A stretch of DNA of 64,000 nucleotides from Tretioscincus oriximinensis (GCA_022410635.1 JAJVDF010000001.1:14593566-14657565), one strand, 5' to 3'. Positions 28,101 through 35,484 are shown, numbered from the stretch's first letter. A program made the numbers and translations. The notes: generated by a model from the letters alone, not told the origin.

Positions 28101-31100
28101 CTTCTGGGCATCTCAAATGGAAAACAAAAGCAAAACCTTCATCTGCTCTTGACTTCCTGCAAATGGTCTTTAAAAGCATATGCCTAATCTCAACAAGATG
28201 GAGTAGTACCTAGATATCTATTATTGTAATCATTAGAGCATTCACCAAGGCATCATTGATACACCTGGCTGCCATGAATTTATCTAATCCTTTTTTAAAG
28301 CTATCTATTCTGGTTGCTGACATCACCTTTTCTGGAAGTAAATGCCATAGACTGGTAACTCTCTGAATGACAAAATAATCCTGTCTATCCTAACTCTCCT
28401 GCACATCAGTTTCATAGTGTTGTATAATAGAGAAAATAATTTTCTCTCTCCATCTTTTTATTCATTTATAATTATACTCCGCCCCATATCCAAAGGTCTC
28501 AGGGTATGTCACTTCAAGTCTGAGTTTTACATGCTTCAGTCAGGATACTTGCTTAGAAAATTTATGGAAGCATAAGTGTAATTCCAAAACAAAATCCTGT
28601 CTTTTATTATCTTTTACTATCTTTTACATTTTCAGTTATTTTAGGAGGTTCAGGAGAATAATTTGTCAGTTTTACTGTACACTGATGATACACTTTTTAA
28701 AAAACTGTTTAATTGGGGCAAGTATAGGTTAATTATTTTTATTCTCAAATCAGGACACGAAGCTAAAAGATATAAAACTAAAANAAGATATTTTAGATGA
28801 GAAAGTAGGTGAAGGAAGCCACAGGAAAGGAAAGATTCAATCCTCCTAGCCATCCAGGTTTAGCCATGTTCCAAGGATGCAACTTCATCACAGGGTTTGG
28901 TTTACCTGGTTCAGTAAATAAAGAATCTTGGTCAGAATATGGAGGCATCTTCTTGGATTTATGGGGGTCTCATTAAAGATGCGAGCCTGGGCAGAAATCA
29001 CAGACAAAAGTTAGAAGGCAAAGACAAATTTCCAATCTGCAATTCACAAACATGTCTCTTCATGAGATGACATTGTGACAAAATTTACCCAGAAATATGC
29101 AGAAAATCTCCTTTTTGTGAGCTATTTTCTTAATGCCAGTTTTGGACTCCATTCAGCTCTAACGAAGCATGCTTTTCAACTCTACCACTGGGCTAACTAT
29201 GATCCCAGAAAGGCCTCAAGTCTTTAAAAATTATGGTTTTTATAATTTGAGTGCCCTGCAGTTTGTGCAAATACTAGGTGTCAAAATGCAAATCATACAC
29301 AGTTTGCACAAAACATAAATCACACTAATGTGATTCAGGCCTCTGGCATGAATAATCTTGCTTGAGTAAGGAAGAAAGTACTTTCCCAAGAATTAAGACC
29401 TCCCTCTGTTTTGCCTGCAGGCAAATGGAGGCAAAAAAGATGGTAAAAGACTCTGGCTCTTGTAAGGCCTAGTCATCCCTCTTTCCTCTCATAATTTTTC
29501 TAAACAATCATATAGCTAAACAGTTATAAGTGTTTAAGGGTATGAGTTATATAATATAAGATAATAGTTGTCTGACTTAGGTAGCAAATGAATAAATGAC
29601 CACCTTGGGAGTCAGTGTGCTTTCACTTTGAGAAACAATCTTTGACGCTACTTCTCTGACACATCCAAAGGAAAGATAAACCCATTTCTTCAGGTTCCCA
29701 AGATCAGGTTGTCATATTTGCTTATGGAAATAATGTTGCTAGGTTTTAGAAAACTAGCAGATATGACTAGGTATGTAATTGATGCTTGCTGGACCTGCTA
29801 TTATCCTTTGGGGAGATGCAAACTTGTTTAGATTTTCAAGTAAATAGGATCAGAATCATAGAGTTGGAAGGGACCTCCAGGGCCATCAGGTCCAACCCTT
29901 GCTCAATGTAGGATTCACTATAAATATTTATTTATACTTANATCACACCCTATACCCAAAGGTCTCAGAGAAGTCAACAATAAAAGCAAAAATGCATTTT
30001 AAAATAATATCTGATGGAGGGGAAGAAAAAAACAATTTCTTCAACCAAAAACCAGACTAAAGAGGTGTGACTTCAATGATTTTCTGAAACAATACAGTGA
30101 TGGTGACTGACACACCTCAAAGGAGAGACTATTCCATACACTGGGGCAACCACTGAGTATGCCCCGTCCTGTGTTTCCACTCCCTTTGCTGTTGATGTTA
30201 CAACCAGGAGAGCCTCATCTGCAGATCTTAAGGCATGGGGAAGTTGATATGGGAGAAGGCATTCCTTTAGATATTTGGAGTCCAAGTTGTTGAGGGCCTT
30301 ATAAGTTAAGGCTAACTTATCCTTACCTCCTGAAGGATAGCACTCTTCTCCAAATGCTGGAAGGGATTAGAGGCACTACCTAAAGCAGAACATATATAAT
30401 ATTAACAGACAAGGTAATAATAAATGGACAGTTCTCTGGATGGAAAGATGTGAGAAATGGAGTACACCAGGGTTCAGTACATGGACTTTCTGTATGCTTG
30501 TTAATATACTGCTCAAAACAATTAAGGGAAGTTATATACGAAGTGGTACAGAACTCCATGCCAACTAGCCCACATTGCAGGATCGTCACCAACATGTTGG
30601 CATGGATGTCAGGAAAGAGGCACGTATATTCATATGTGGGCTACATGCCCGGTAATAAAGCAATTCCGTCAATTGATTGTTAGACAGGTGGAAAACATCA
30701 TCAATAGACATTTTTTTTAGATACAGATTTATGGTGGATGTTCGGCAAGCACCTTCTTTTCAGATATCTGGCTGAAGAAGAGACGATTATTCAGTATGCC
30801 ATGCTTGCTGGCCACTTAGTAATAGCCAGAGGCTGGAAGGATCGGCATAAATGGACCATCGATTTATGGTGGAACTACATCATAGAATTCCTTTTATTTG
30901 ACGTAATGAGAGAAAAGAGATTGTTAACTATTGGAATTCGACCAAATCCACATTGGACTATAAAATGGCAGAAGCTCATTGCCTTTACGGGTTCTATTAA
31001 CTCGCACTCTTTATTAAATGAAACAATACGGTTGATCCTGGAATTAAGATTTATATCATAAATGTACACTTTATGTTTCGGAGGTGGGAGGCGGGAGGGA

Positions 31101-34100
31101 TTATATGGTGTCTTATGTTTGTGTATGATTTAGTTGTATTTGAAAATAAAAAACATCCAAAAAACAACAACATAACAGTGTAACATTAAGTGTTCCCTTG
31201 TTTTGAGCAGTATATATTCATAAATGATATGGATGCTGGGGTGAATAGTGAGATAGTTCAATGTCATTGGCAAATTAGGCTATTCAGGGTAGTGAAAACT
31301 GAAAGTGATTGTAAAGAGCTCCAGAGTGACAAATACAGTTCAACCTAAGCAAGTGCAAAGTCACGCACATTGGGGCAAAGAACCCCATTTATTCCTAACA
31401 TCATTTTCTGTGAGAGAGCAGAAAAGGGATCTTAGGGTGTTAGTGGACAACTCAATCAAAGTGTCAACCCTGTGTACAACTACAGTGAAAAAAGCCAATT
31501 CAACGTTAGGAGTAATTAGGAAGGGAATTGAAAACAAGTCAGCAATTGTTGTTTTTCCTCTTTAAAATCTACAGTGAGATCACATTTGGAATATTGTGTA
31601 CAATTTTGGACACTACATCTTAGAAAAGGTATTGTGGAACTAGAGAAGGTAAAAAAAAGGCAATATGAATGATCAAAGGACTGGAGCGCCTCCCTTATGA
31701 AGTCAATTTCAGAGAAATAGCTATGTTAGTCTAGTAGAAAGTCCAGCAAAGGAGCTAGTAGCACTTGGAGACTAACAGTAGAAAAGTAGGTGGCATAAGC
31801 TTTTGTAGACATGTCTACTTCTTCAGATGCTGAGGCAGGGTCAGGCTATCTAATCCTGACATTAGTCCCTCAGAATCTAAAGTTGTAGATGTGTCTATGA
31901 AGGCTTATGCCACCTACTTTTCTACTGCTACTAGCCCCTTTGCTGGACTCCCTTATGAAATCAGGCTGCAACATCTGGATCACTTCAGCCTCGAAAGAAG
32001 GCATTTAACAGGTGATCTGATTGAAGTTAAAATCATGCATGGGATGGATACGGTGAACAGAGAAAAANAATTCTTTACCACACAATACTAGGACCTTGAA
32101 ACTGATGGGTAGAAGAGTTAGGATAGATAATGGAAAGTATTTTTTCACCCAGAGATTCATTGGTCTGTGACATTTATTTCTAGAAGAGGTGGTGGTAGCT
32201 AGCAGCCTTGAAAGCCTTAAGAGAGGATTAGACAAGTTCATGGACAACAAGGGTATAAATATCTACTATGATGGATCTCTTGATATTGCCTCTGGGAAGG
32301 AACAACAGGCAGAATTCCTGAAATGCCATCGGCAATGGGTCGAGAACAGGTTAAGGTTTCACCTTCTTCTGCTTAGGCCTGTCGAGATGCAATTGGGGGG
32401 GGGGCACTAGATGAGACAGAATGCTGGACTAGATGGGCTCTGACCTGATCAGCAGGCTCCTCTTATGTTCTTATGGCATCTAATGCCAGCAGAGAAGGAA
32501 CAAAACTCTCCAACAACTTTCTATGTTCTGAAGAAGAGTATAAGCAGAGCTCTGTTTGATTGGACCAAAGGTTAATTTAGATCAATATCACATTTTTCCA
32601 GAAATTAAACACATCCCTTCAAGGAGATGGAAAGGAGAATGTGAGTGGCAAAATACTATCCCTAGCAGCAGCTCTACAGCAAAGGAACCAAAATACATAA
32701 AGCCCCACATTGCCCTGTTCTGTACTGTGCATAAAGAAAAAGACTTGGTTTTGATTGTTGCAGTTCTGGGTCTCCCTCTACATATCAGTCTAAGTCCAAA
32801 ATGTTTGAATGCTGCTGCTCTAATGATATTCTACCTCCCTTACTACAGATAACTGAACAATTCACTAGATGACACCACCCTAAAGAATATCAAAAGGCAG
32901 TGAGCTTCCTAGGTACAGTTTATGAACTGTTGTAGAAAATATCTGGCAGACACCAAGTTGAAACATGTTTCCAAAGGAATGCATGTGAGAGGGTTAGCCA
33001 TGAAGAAAATTTAGCAAAGCAAGTTAATGCATAATGTCACCTGGAGTAGCCAGCAGACATGTTTTCCTGCTAATAATGCATGTCTATGATAAATAATAAG
33101 GAAGCAAAGAATTTGTTTTTGAACTGTGATGCTGGGGAAGACATTTGAGAGTTTTGTGAACCAGAAGGAGATCAAATCAGTCAGTAAGCACCCTGATTGC
33201 TAATGGGAAGGATAAACGTTGAAGCTGAAGCTCAAATATTTTGGCCACATAATGAAAAGACAGGATTCACTGGGAAAGACTCTGATCCTGGGAACAACAG
33301 AAGATAAAAAGAGGAGATGTCCAAGATGGATATATAATATGGAAACAGTTAAACATGACCTTGGCCAGATTTTGAGAGACACTGGAGGATAGAGAAACCT
33401 GGCATGCAATGGTCCATGAGTTAGGGAAGAGTTGGACATGAATGCATGATTAACTACCATCACCACCATCAAGGTTTTTTTTAAATTATTTATTTTATAC
33501 CCTGCCCTATACCCAAAGGTCTCAGGGCAGCCTCAATAGGACCCATGTAACAAAATATTGAAATTCAGACTGTGCCTTTGGGGCTACTTCCTACCTCCCA
33601 GTTTAGTTCCATTTACCAAACTGCAGCCAGAATAGACTGATAAGCAAGGGAGTTATGTAAATTGCCTTGCACTCTTTGAAATACAAGTAAAATCTAAGAT
33701 TGCTCTATGTTTTACATGGTGTTTATTTTTGTGATGTAGGTGAACACATAAAAGAAAAAAGAAAGATATGTGCAATCCAAATGTAACAGTAAGAACATAA
33801 GAGAAATATTTATGGCTCAGACCATAGCTCATCTAGTTCAACAACCTGGCTCACATAGAGCCCATCAATTGCTTCTATGCATCTCAAGCAAGGACATGCA
33901 CCTCCCTTGCCCAATTCAAAAGCAGTACCTGGGCATCCATTCTAGTAGCCACAGATGAATTAAGAGAAGCCCTGTTGGATCACACTAAAGTTATCCAGCT
34001 CATCCTGTATTCTGTCTCACACAATAGCTCACCAATTACTTCTGGGCATCTCAAACAGAAGACATGGGCAAAACCTTCACCTGTTCTTGACTCTTTTTTT

Positions 34101-35302
34101 TTGTATTTGTATCCTGCCCTATACCCGAAGGTCTCAGGGCAGCCAGCCATAGGGTGACACACATAACTTTTCTTGCTTTCTCCACAACAGATACCCTGTG
34201 GAGTAGGTGGGGCTGAGAGAGTTCAAAGAATTGTGACTGGCCCAAGGTCACCCAGCTGGCTTTCATGGAGGAGTGGGGAATCAAACCGGGAGACTACCAG
34301 GTACGAGTCCAACACTCTAACCACCACACCAAACTGGCTCTCTTTAGAGTCTTCAGATGTGGTCTTCAGACATATTCAGCCTTTAGACATATTCAGGCCT
34401 TCATAATTTGTAAAGTTATCCAAGTGCTGTCACTACCTCTTTTGGTAGCAATCCCACAGACCGATGACCCTAACCGATATCCATCCTAACTCTCCTGTTC
34501 CTCAGTTTCATAGAATGCGCACCATGATTCCAGTGTGGTGCAGCAAAAAAATTTCTCACACCTTTTTCCTCCCATTCATGATTGTATATCCTTCAGTCAG
34601 GTCACCTCTTAAACACACTGTTTCAAGGCTAAAGAGACTCAGACGTTGTGGCCTGATCTCCTAAGGGGAAAAAAACAAAACCTTGTGGCAGGGAACGTCA
34701 CATCTTTTGCTGGTCTGGAAAAGTCTTTTTTTGCCTGTGCCTCAGATTCTTAAGAAGAACTCGCTATGTTACGTTAATCTAATTTAACGTAATTCTATTC
34801 ATTCATTTGCCTATCCACACCCACTCGCCTTCCTGCATTCGCGTCCCCGAGGCAGGTAACCCTCTCTTAGTTGCCTGAAGAGCAAAATAATAAGCAAAAA
34901 CAACCACAGGCTACAGCTCCTTCCGCAAATTCTGCCTTTTCCTTCTGCTTTCTCTGCCCCGGCCGTCGCCTCTCCAACAAAAAAGTTCTTTTGCTGTGGC
35001 TTCAATACCCGATCTGGAGATGAACCCTGAGAGTCCAACTTAAGAAGGACTGTTGCTATATTGGAATTAGCGCCACGCCCACTTCCGAACTGGGCGGGGC
35101 AAGAACCCGGCCGCCGCCGCCGCCTCAGTTGCTGCTTGGTGAAGCAGCGGGTCCGGTCGGCGGCTCCCAGCACTAATTGGAGCGCCACGTTAATCGTCGC
35201 GGCGGGGGCGTCTCCAGGCCCAGCCTCCCCTCCGACAGTTCCCCCCACCCCACTGTGGTCCCTACCAGCTTCCTCATCCTTCTTATCGAACTTCTTAATC
35301 AT
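1059..35302 (-). CDS. COPG2: COPG2, coatomer subunit gamma-2 (24 coding exons, complete)
   Basis: Gamma-COP is a large subunit of the heptameric COPI coat that buds Golgi-to-ER and intra-Golgi vesicles. The N-terminal adaptin-like HEAT trunk (about residues 1-540) belongs to the F-subcomplex; a linker (about 550-610) joins it to a C-terminal appendage (about 610-871) that recruits ArfGAP and accessory proteins. All 24 coding exons were read on the minus strand with GT-AG sites and matching phases. They total 2616 nt, 871 codons plus TAA. Paralogue choice rests on COPG2-type residues: start [50 protein letters not shown] and [12 protein letters not shown]. Met1 has an ideal context (GCCGCCATGA). 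Three N's fall in coding sequence (2797, 11165, 11299), leaving unknown bases but no frame break. COPG1 is the alternative and fits less well. Confidence 0.97.
1410..1605. repeat. Foldback repeat, family FB copy 1 (hairpin)
   Basis: The arms at about 1421-1478 and 1482-1547 are near-perfect inverted repeats (aaaagtgggtggca..aagctt..tagac). The right arm continues into the family end ggactttctact..gactaacatggctat. It lies in the intron between exons 23 and 24. Confidence 0.8.
1916..2014 (-). CDS. COPG2: COPG2 exon 23 (residues 796-828)
   Basis: Encodes [20 protein letters not shown] through [10 protein letters not shown], in the platform subdomain of the appendage. Acceptor atgcag|AAGCTG; donor GCTG|gtaaga. 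Confidence 0.97.
2781..2919 (-). CDS. COPG2: COPG2 exon 22 (residues 750-796)
   Basis: Encodes [20 protein letters not shown] through [15 protein letters not shown]. One N at 2797. Acceptor ttaccag|CTGGAG; donor GACG|gtaaga. Confidence 0.97.
3479..3514. repeat. Low-complexity (CT)n / poly-C tract
   Basis: ctctctctct followed by about 15 C's, in COPG2 intron 21. Confidence 0.9.
3908..4005 (-). CDS. COPG2: COPG2 exon 21 (residues 717-749)
   Basis: Encodes [20 protein letters not shown] then [13 protein letters not shown]. Acceptor cttacag|TAACCT; donor GTG|gtaagt. Confidence 0.97.
4455..4930 (-). repeat. CR1 3' end, antisense
   Basis: Reads aagagaagcc, ttctgtctcacccagtggtt and ccagttgcttctgggtatct, then the last CR1 coding segment, all in inverse orientation. 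It lies in COPG2 intron 20. Confidence 0.75.
4934..5200. repeat. Foldback repeat, family FB copy 2
   Basis: Contains the family ends cagagaaatagc..tagtctagtagaaag and ctgttagtctctaagtgctact, the perfect palindrome gtagacatgtctac at 5137-5150, and an internal segment (ttcatcaccttatcacatttg) shared in inverted form with the copy near 59.4 kb. A 15-bp unit (ggggctagtagcaaa) is tandemly repeated at about 4977-5013. Confidence 0.8.
5502..5546. repeat. Foldback repeat, family FB fragment
   Basis: Short match (agagactaacaagaaagagctttcatagac) to the FB family end. Confidence 0.55.
5785..5956 (-). CDS. COPG2: COPG2 exon 20 (residues 660-717)
   Basis: Encodes [20 protein letters not shown] through [20 protein letters not shown], in the appendage. 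Acceptor cttctag|TTTGAC; donor GCAG|gtattg. Confidence 0.97.
6699..6838 (-). CDS. COPG2: COPG2 exon 19 (residues 613-659)
   Basis: Encodes [20 protein letters not shown] through [11 protein letters not shown], entering the appendage domain. Acceptor tttccag|AACAAT; donor CAG|gtaaaa. Confidence 0.97.
6966..7028 (-). CDS. COPG2: COPG2 exon 18 (residues 592-612)
   Basis: Encodes [20 protein letters not shown] then Q. This is a 63-nt linker exon, phase 1/1, with a slightly weak donor CAAG|gttaga. Confidence 0.95.
7210..7335 (-). CDS. COPG2: COPG2 exon 17 (residues 550-591)
   Basis: Encodes [20 protein letters not shown] through [16 protein letters not shown], the start of the linker. Acceptor tatgcag|GACTGA; donor GCAG|gtaatg. 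Confidence 0.97.
7485..8260 (-). mobile_element. Non-LTR LINE 3' part (CR1/L2/Rex1 superfamily)
   Basis: The minus strand encodes the end of a non-[45 protein letters not shown], then [11 protein letters not shown] and [11 protein letters not shown]. It ends in an (ATCT)n tail at 7497-7512, as such LINEs do. It lies in COPG2 intron 16. Confidence 0.75.
8285..8510 (+). repeat. CR1 3' tail, degenerate
   Basis: Has gccatttgaagggatacaag, aacaagtgaagattttatcc and ggtcctcttatgtt. Confidence 0.55.
8883..9150 (-). mobile_element. tRNA-related SINE (family S2)
   Basis: The minus strand has a tRNA-like head (GGCTCAGTCGCTAAG, GGTTTCAAAGCCC), a body shared with the 35.9-kb copy, and a tail TAAGCCGCTTTGAGTCCCTT. 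It lies in COPG2 intron 16. Confidence 0.75.
9204..9307 (-). CDS. COPG2: COPG2 exon 16 (residues 515-549)
   Basis: Encodes [20 protein letters not shown] through [10 protein letters not shown], the end of the trunk. Acceptor gggcag|GTGTAT; donor AATG|gtaagt. Confidence 0.97.
9398..9473 (-). CDS. COPG2: COPG2 exon 15 (residues 490-515)
   Basis: Encodes [20 protein letters not shown] then VLLQ. Acceptor ccacag|CTGCTG; donor AAAG|gtgagt, phase 2. Confidence 0.96.
9500..10830. other. COPG2 intron 14, no recognised feature
   Basis: AT-rich intronic DNA between exon 15 and the S1 SINE. No coding similarity or clear repeat was seen. Confidence 0.5.
10832..11090 (-). mobile_element. tRNA-derived SINE (family S1)
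   Basis: The minus strand starts with a tRNA-like head: box A-like TTTGATGTAGTGGTT and box B-like GGTTTAATTCC. It ends in a LINE-like tail GAGAATTTCGGGTATAGGGC plus (AAAT)n. It sits about 8 bp beyond the exon 14 donor. Confidence 0.85.
11098..11341 (-). CDS. COPG2: COPG2 exon 14 (residues 409-490)
   Basis: Encodes [14 protein letters not shown] through [12 protein letters not shown] and [13 protein letters not shown]. It carries two N bases (11165, 11299), giving unknown residues. The donor is CTG|gtaagt, phase 1. A tRNA-derived SINE begins about 8 bp beyond the donor. Confidence 0.97.
11455..11693 (+). repeat. L2-type LINE 3' end
   Basis: Encodes the L2 ORF end (LWN-type block, [12 protein letters not shown]) and the tail gccctgagacctttgagtat plus (AAAT)n. 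It lies in COPG2 intron 13. Confidence 0.8.
11854..11949 (-). CDS. COPG2: COPG2 exon 13 (residues 377-408)
   Basis: Encodes [20 protein letters not shown] then [12 protein letters not shown]. Phase 0/0; acceptor cttgcag|GTGGTC, donor GAT|gtaagt. Confidence 0.98.
11990..13060. other. COPG2 intron 12, no recognised feature
   Basis: About 1.1 kb with short ORFs only; nothing recognised. Confidence 0.5.
13139..13327 (-). CDS. COPG2: COPG2 exon 12 (residues 314-376)
   Basis: Encodes 63 codons from [20 protein letters not shown] to [11 protein letters not shown], essentially identical to the COPG2 family. Phase 0/0; donor AAG|gtaaga. Confidence 0.98.
13606..13673 (-). CDS. COPG2: COPG2 exon 11 (residues 291-313)
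   Basis: Encodes [20 protein letters not shown] then LNK. Acceptor ttccag|TGCTTC; donor AAG|gtgagt. Confidence 0.96.
14025..14585 (-). repeat. CR1 3' region, antisense
   Basis: Inverse CR1 from the tail (ccaattgcttctgggaatct) through aaaatactttctctatcc to ttctgcaccttttccaattc. It ends about 100 bp from COPG2 exon 10. Confidence 0.75.
14686..14819 (-). CDS. COPG2: COPG2 exon 10 (residues 246-290)
   Basis: Encodes [20 protein letters not shown] through [12 protein letters not shown]. Acceptor ccggcag|ACATGA; donor TCTG|gtgagc, phase 1. Confidence 0.96.
15290..15620 (-). repeat. CR1 fragment, antisense
   Basis: Inverse match to the CR1 ORF end ([30 protein letters not shown]). It lies in COPG2 intron 9. 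Confidence 0.65.
16563..17166 (-). pseudogene. DIRS tyrosine recombinase remnant
   Basis: The N-terminal part (17166-16876) contains [25 protein letters not shown] and [12 protein letters not shown] second frame (16745-16563) contains [17 protein letters not shown] and [10 protein letters not shown], which place the family's catalytic Arg and Tyr. Split by frameshift, so non-functional. Confidence 0.75.
17554..18594 (-). pseudogene. DIRS reverse transcriptase remnant
   Basis: Two overlapping open stretches (18594-18085 and 18048-17554). Visible motifs are [45 protein letters not shown] and the catalytic-type YLDDFLL. The LPFGLSS and YLDD blocks are typical of DIRS-clade polymerase. The frame shifts between the halves. 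Confidence 0.85.
20932..21089 (-). CDS. COPG2: COPG2 exon 9 (residues 194-246)
   Basis: Encodes [20 protein letters not shown] through [20 protein letters not shown]. It ends in phase 2 at GAAGG|gtaggc. The intron that follows contains the DIRS element. Confidence 0.96.
21501..22023. mobile_element. ~520-bp element with ~115-bp inverted repeats
   Basis: Arms at about 21501-21620 and 21907-22023 match in inverted form (ttatgtgcctaaatatatac, aatctcaaaagtgaacaata, aaggcaatca). The ~285-bp centre is unique and holds no clear ORF. It lies in COPG2 intron 8. The class is unknown; it is likely a non-autonomous DNA transposon. Confidence 0.8.
22240..22570 (+). repeat. CR1 3' end next to exon 8
   Basis: Reads tggaatttacttccagaaga, ggatagctttagaccagatt and ctgtgtgagacagaatgctg to gggctcctcatg. 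It ends about 20 bp from the exon 8 donor. Confidence 0.8.
22593..22679 (-). CDS. COPG2: COPG2 exon 8 (residues 165-193)
   Basis: Encodes [20 protein letters not shown] then ASSDNVMVQ. Phase 0/0; acceptor tttacag|CACATG, donor CAG|gtatgt. A CR1 3' end lies about 20 bp into the following intron. Confidence 0.97.
22690..23660. other. COPG2 intron 7, no recognised feature
   Basis: No repeat or coding similarity recognised up to the tetranucleotide tract. Confidence 0.45.
23671..23742. repeat. Tetranucleotide microsatellite (TTAC/TTAT)n
   Basis: About 18 tandem tetranucleotides with several N's in the centre, in COPG2 intron 7. Confidence 0.9.
24047..24139 (-). CDS. COPG2: COPG2 exon 7 (residues 134-164)
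   Basis: Encodes [20 protein letters not shown] then [11 protein letters not shown], part of the HEAT-repeat trunk. Phase 0/0; donor TTG|gtaagt. Confidence 0.97.
24465..24548 (+). repeat. L2-type tail
   Basis: Reads accctgggaccttcaggtac, agggcggtataaaatg and (AAAT)n. Confidence 0.65.
25360..25525 (+). repeat. L2-type LINE 3' end, diverged
   Basis: Reads gaagaaacagctctttacct and gccttgagacctttggatag. Confidence 0.6.
25590..25772 (+). repeat. CR1 3' tail
   Basis: Ends gatccagtatggctcttctt and a three-fold atgttctt tail; little diverged. It lies in COPG2 intron 6. Confidence 0.85.
25928..26003 (-). CDS. COPG2: COPG2 exon 6 (residues 108-133)
   Basis: Encodes [20 protein letters not shown] then CRITD. 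Acceptor gttctag|CCTGACC; donor GAT|gtaggt. Confidence 0.97.
26040..26750. other. COPG2 intron 5, no recognised feature
   Basis: AT-rich with a purine-rich patch at 26.3-26.5 kb; nothing recognised. Confidence 0.45.
26759..26838 (-). CDS. COPG2: COPG2 exon 5 (residues 82-108)
   Basis: Encodes [20 protein letters not shown] followed by VIIVTS, ending in phase 2. Acceptor tcctcag|CAAACC; donor AG|gtacaa. Confidence 0.96.
27631..27702 (-). CDS. COPG2: COPG2 exon 4 (residues 58-81)
   Basis: Encodes [20 protein letters not shown] followed by QSND. The HEHF-type residues H60/F61 and the R in MTRLF favour COPG2 over COPG1. Phase 0/0; donor GAT|gtgagt. Confidence 0.97.
28015..28560 (-). repeat. CR1 3' end, antisense, with L2 tail inside
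   Basis: Inverse CR1 from ggacataagaacataaaaga. An L2-type tail (ccgccccatatccaaaggtc, about 28450-28512) interrupts it. It lies in COPG2 intron 3. Confidence 0.75.
28906..28986 (-). CDS. COPG2: COPG2 exon 3 (residues 31-57)
   Basis: Encodes 27 codons containing [18 protein letters not shown] and ending in LLNQ. The phase is 0/0, with acceptor gcccag|GCTCGC and donor CAG|gtaaac. Confidence 0.96.
29850..29925 (-). repeat. CR1 tail fragment, antisense
   Basis: The plus strand reads atcatagagttggaagggac and tccagggccatcaggtccaa, the inverse CR1 3' end. Confidence 0.65.
29930..30318 (-). repeat. L2-type LINE 3' end, antisense, beside exon 2
   Basis: The minus strand encodes the L2 RT C-terminus ([27 protein letters not shown]) and then the tail. 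Similarity (LALTYKALN) starts within about 10-15 bp of the exon 2 donor. Confidence 0.8.
30327..30379 (-). CDS. COPG2: COPG2 exon 2 (residues 13-30)
   Basis: Encodes [18 protein letters not shown]. The acceptor is ctttag|GTAG and the donor GAG|gtaagg. It is separated from exon 1 by 4.9 kb. L2 LINE sequence begins within roughly 10-15 bp of its donor. Confidence 0.95.
30507..31212. mobile_element. Tc1/mariner-like element with TA duplication
   Basis: Termini tactgctcaaaac and its inverted copy gttttgagcagta, plus inner aagggaa/ttccctt, flanked by TA (30505-30506, 31213-31214). It splits CR1 and is itself split by an L1 3' end. No transposase was recognised. Confidence 0.75.
30690..31165 (+). 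mobile_element. L1 LINE 3' fragment (ORF2 C-terminus and A-rich tail)
   Basis: The frame 30738-31061 resembles the L1 ORF2 C-terminal region ([19 protein letters not shown]). It is followed by a short 3'UTR with a G-rich patch and an A-rich tail (aaaataaaaaacatcc). Confidence 0.65.
31702..31947. mobile_element. Foldback element FB, complete, with target duplication
   Basis: Inserted in a CR1 copy. The 12-bp CTCCCTTATGAA occurs on both sides (31690-31701 and 31948-31959). The two halves are inverted copies meeting near gacattagtccctcag; gtagacatgtctac is perfect at 31805-31818. Confidence 0.8.
32490..33110. other. COPG2 intron 1, no recognised feature
   Basis: Unique-looking DNA between the nested CR1 and BovB copies. 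Confidence 0.4.
33115..33475 (+). mobile_element. BovB (RTE) LINE 3' fragment
   Basis: Reads gaactgtgatgctggggaag, gttgaagctgaagctcaaat, attttggccacataatga and tggtccatgagttagggaag, the familiar BovB 3' region. It supports a squamate origin. It lies in COPG2 intron 1. Confidence 0.8.
33478..33545 (-). repeat. L2-type tail, antisense
   Basis: Reads ttattttataccctgcccta and acccaaaggtctcagggcag. Confidence 0.6.
33788..34665 (-). repeat. CR1 3' ends, antisense (two pieces; one split by SINE)
   Basis: Piece one is 33788-33935. Piece two runs from 33955 (agagaagccctgttggatca) through the SINE at 34089-34348 to about 34665 (gcctgatctcct). Confidence 0.7.
34089..34348 (-). mobile_element. tRNA-derived SINE (family S1), second copy
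   Basis: Same structure as the 10.8-kb copy: GCCAGTTTGGTGTGGTGGTT head, GGTTTGATTCC box B, tail GAGACCTTCGGGTATAGGGC. It is inserted in an antisense CR1 tail in COPG2 intron 1. Confidence 0.85.
35266..35302 (-). CDS. COPG2: COPG2 exon 1 (coding part, residues 1-12/13)
   Basis: Encodes [12 protein letters not shown] plus the first base of Gly13. The donor is G|gtaggg. The ATG lies in GCCGCCATGA. The reading frame stays open upstream to a TTG, but no other in-frame ATG precedes this one. Confidence 0.95.
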
Positions 35303-35484
35303 GGCGGCGGCAGCGGCTGGCAACGGATGAGGCCAGCCAGCCGGGATGCAGCTCCCTGCCGCCGTTTCCTCCTCACGTAGAATTTCAACAGGAAGTCCCG
35401 CCTTCAGCCCTGCTTCTTTGCAACCTTACTGGTCTACCGGGCAGTTCCTCAGGTTGGCGTCTCTCGGCTTCCCACCTCCCCAAG

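Larger units (their letters stand above)
30405..32480 (+). mobile_element. CR1 LINE with nested insertions
   Basis: CR1 similarity runs from aatggacagttctctggatgg (RT region) to the 3' tail ctcctcttatgttcttatgg near 32.48 kb. It is interrupted by a mariner-like element (30507-31212) and by the FB element (31702-31947). It lies in COPG2 intron 1. Confidence 0.85.

Noticed and set aside
35302..35323. Upstream in-frame extension before COPG2 Met1
   Set aside because: The extension begins with TTG, not ATG, and the ATG at 35302 has a near-ideal context and matches known COPG2 N-termini.
35061..35330. 89-residue open frame on the plus strand over the COPG2 promoter
   Set aside because: It reflects GC-rich CpG-island sequence opposite COPG2 exon 1; composition-driven, no family similarity.
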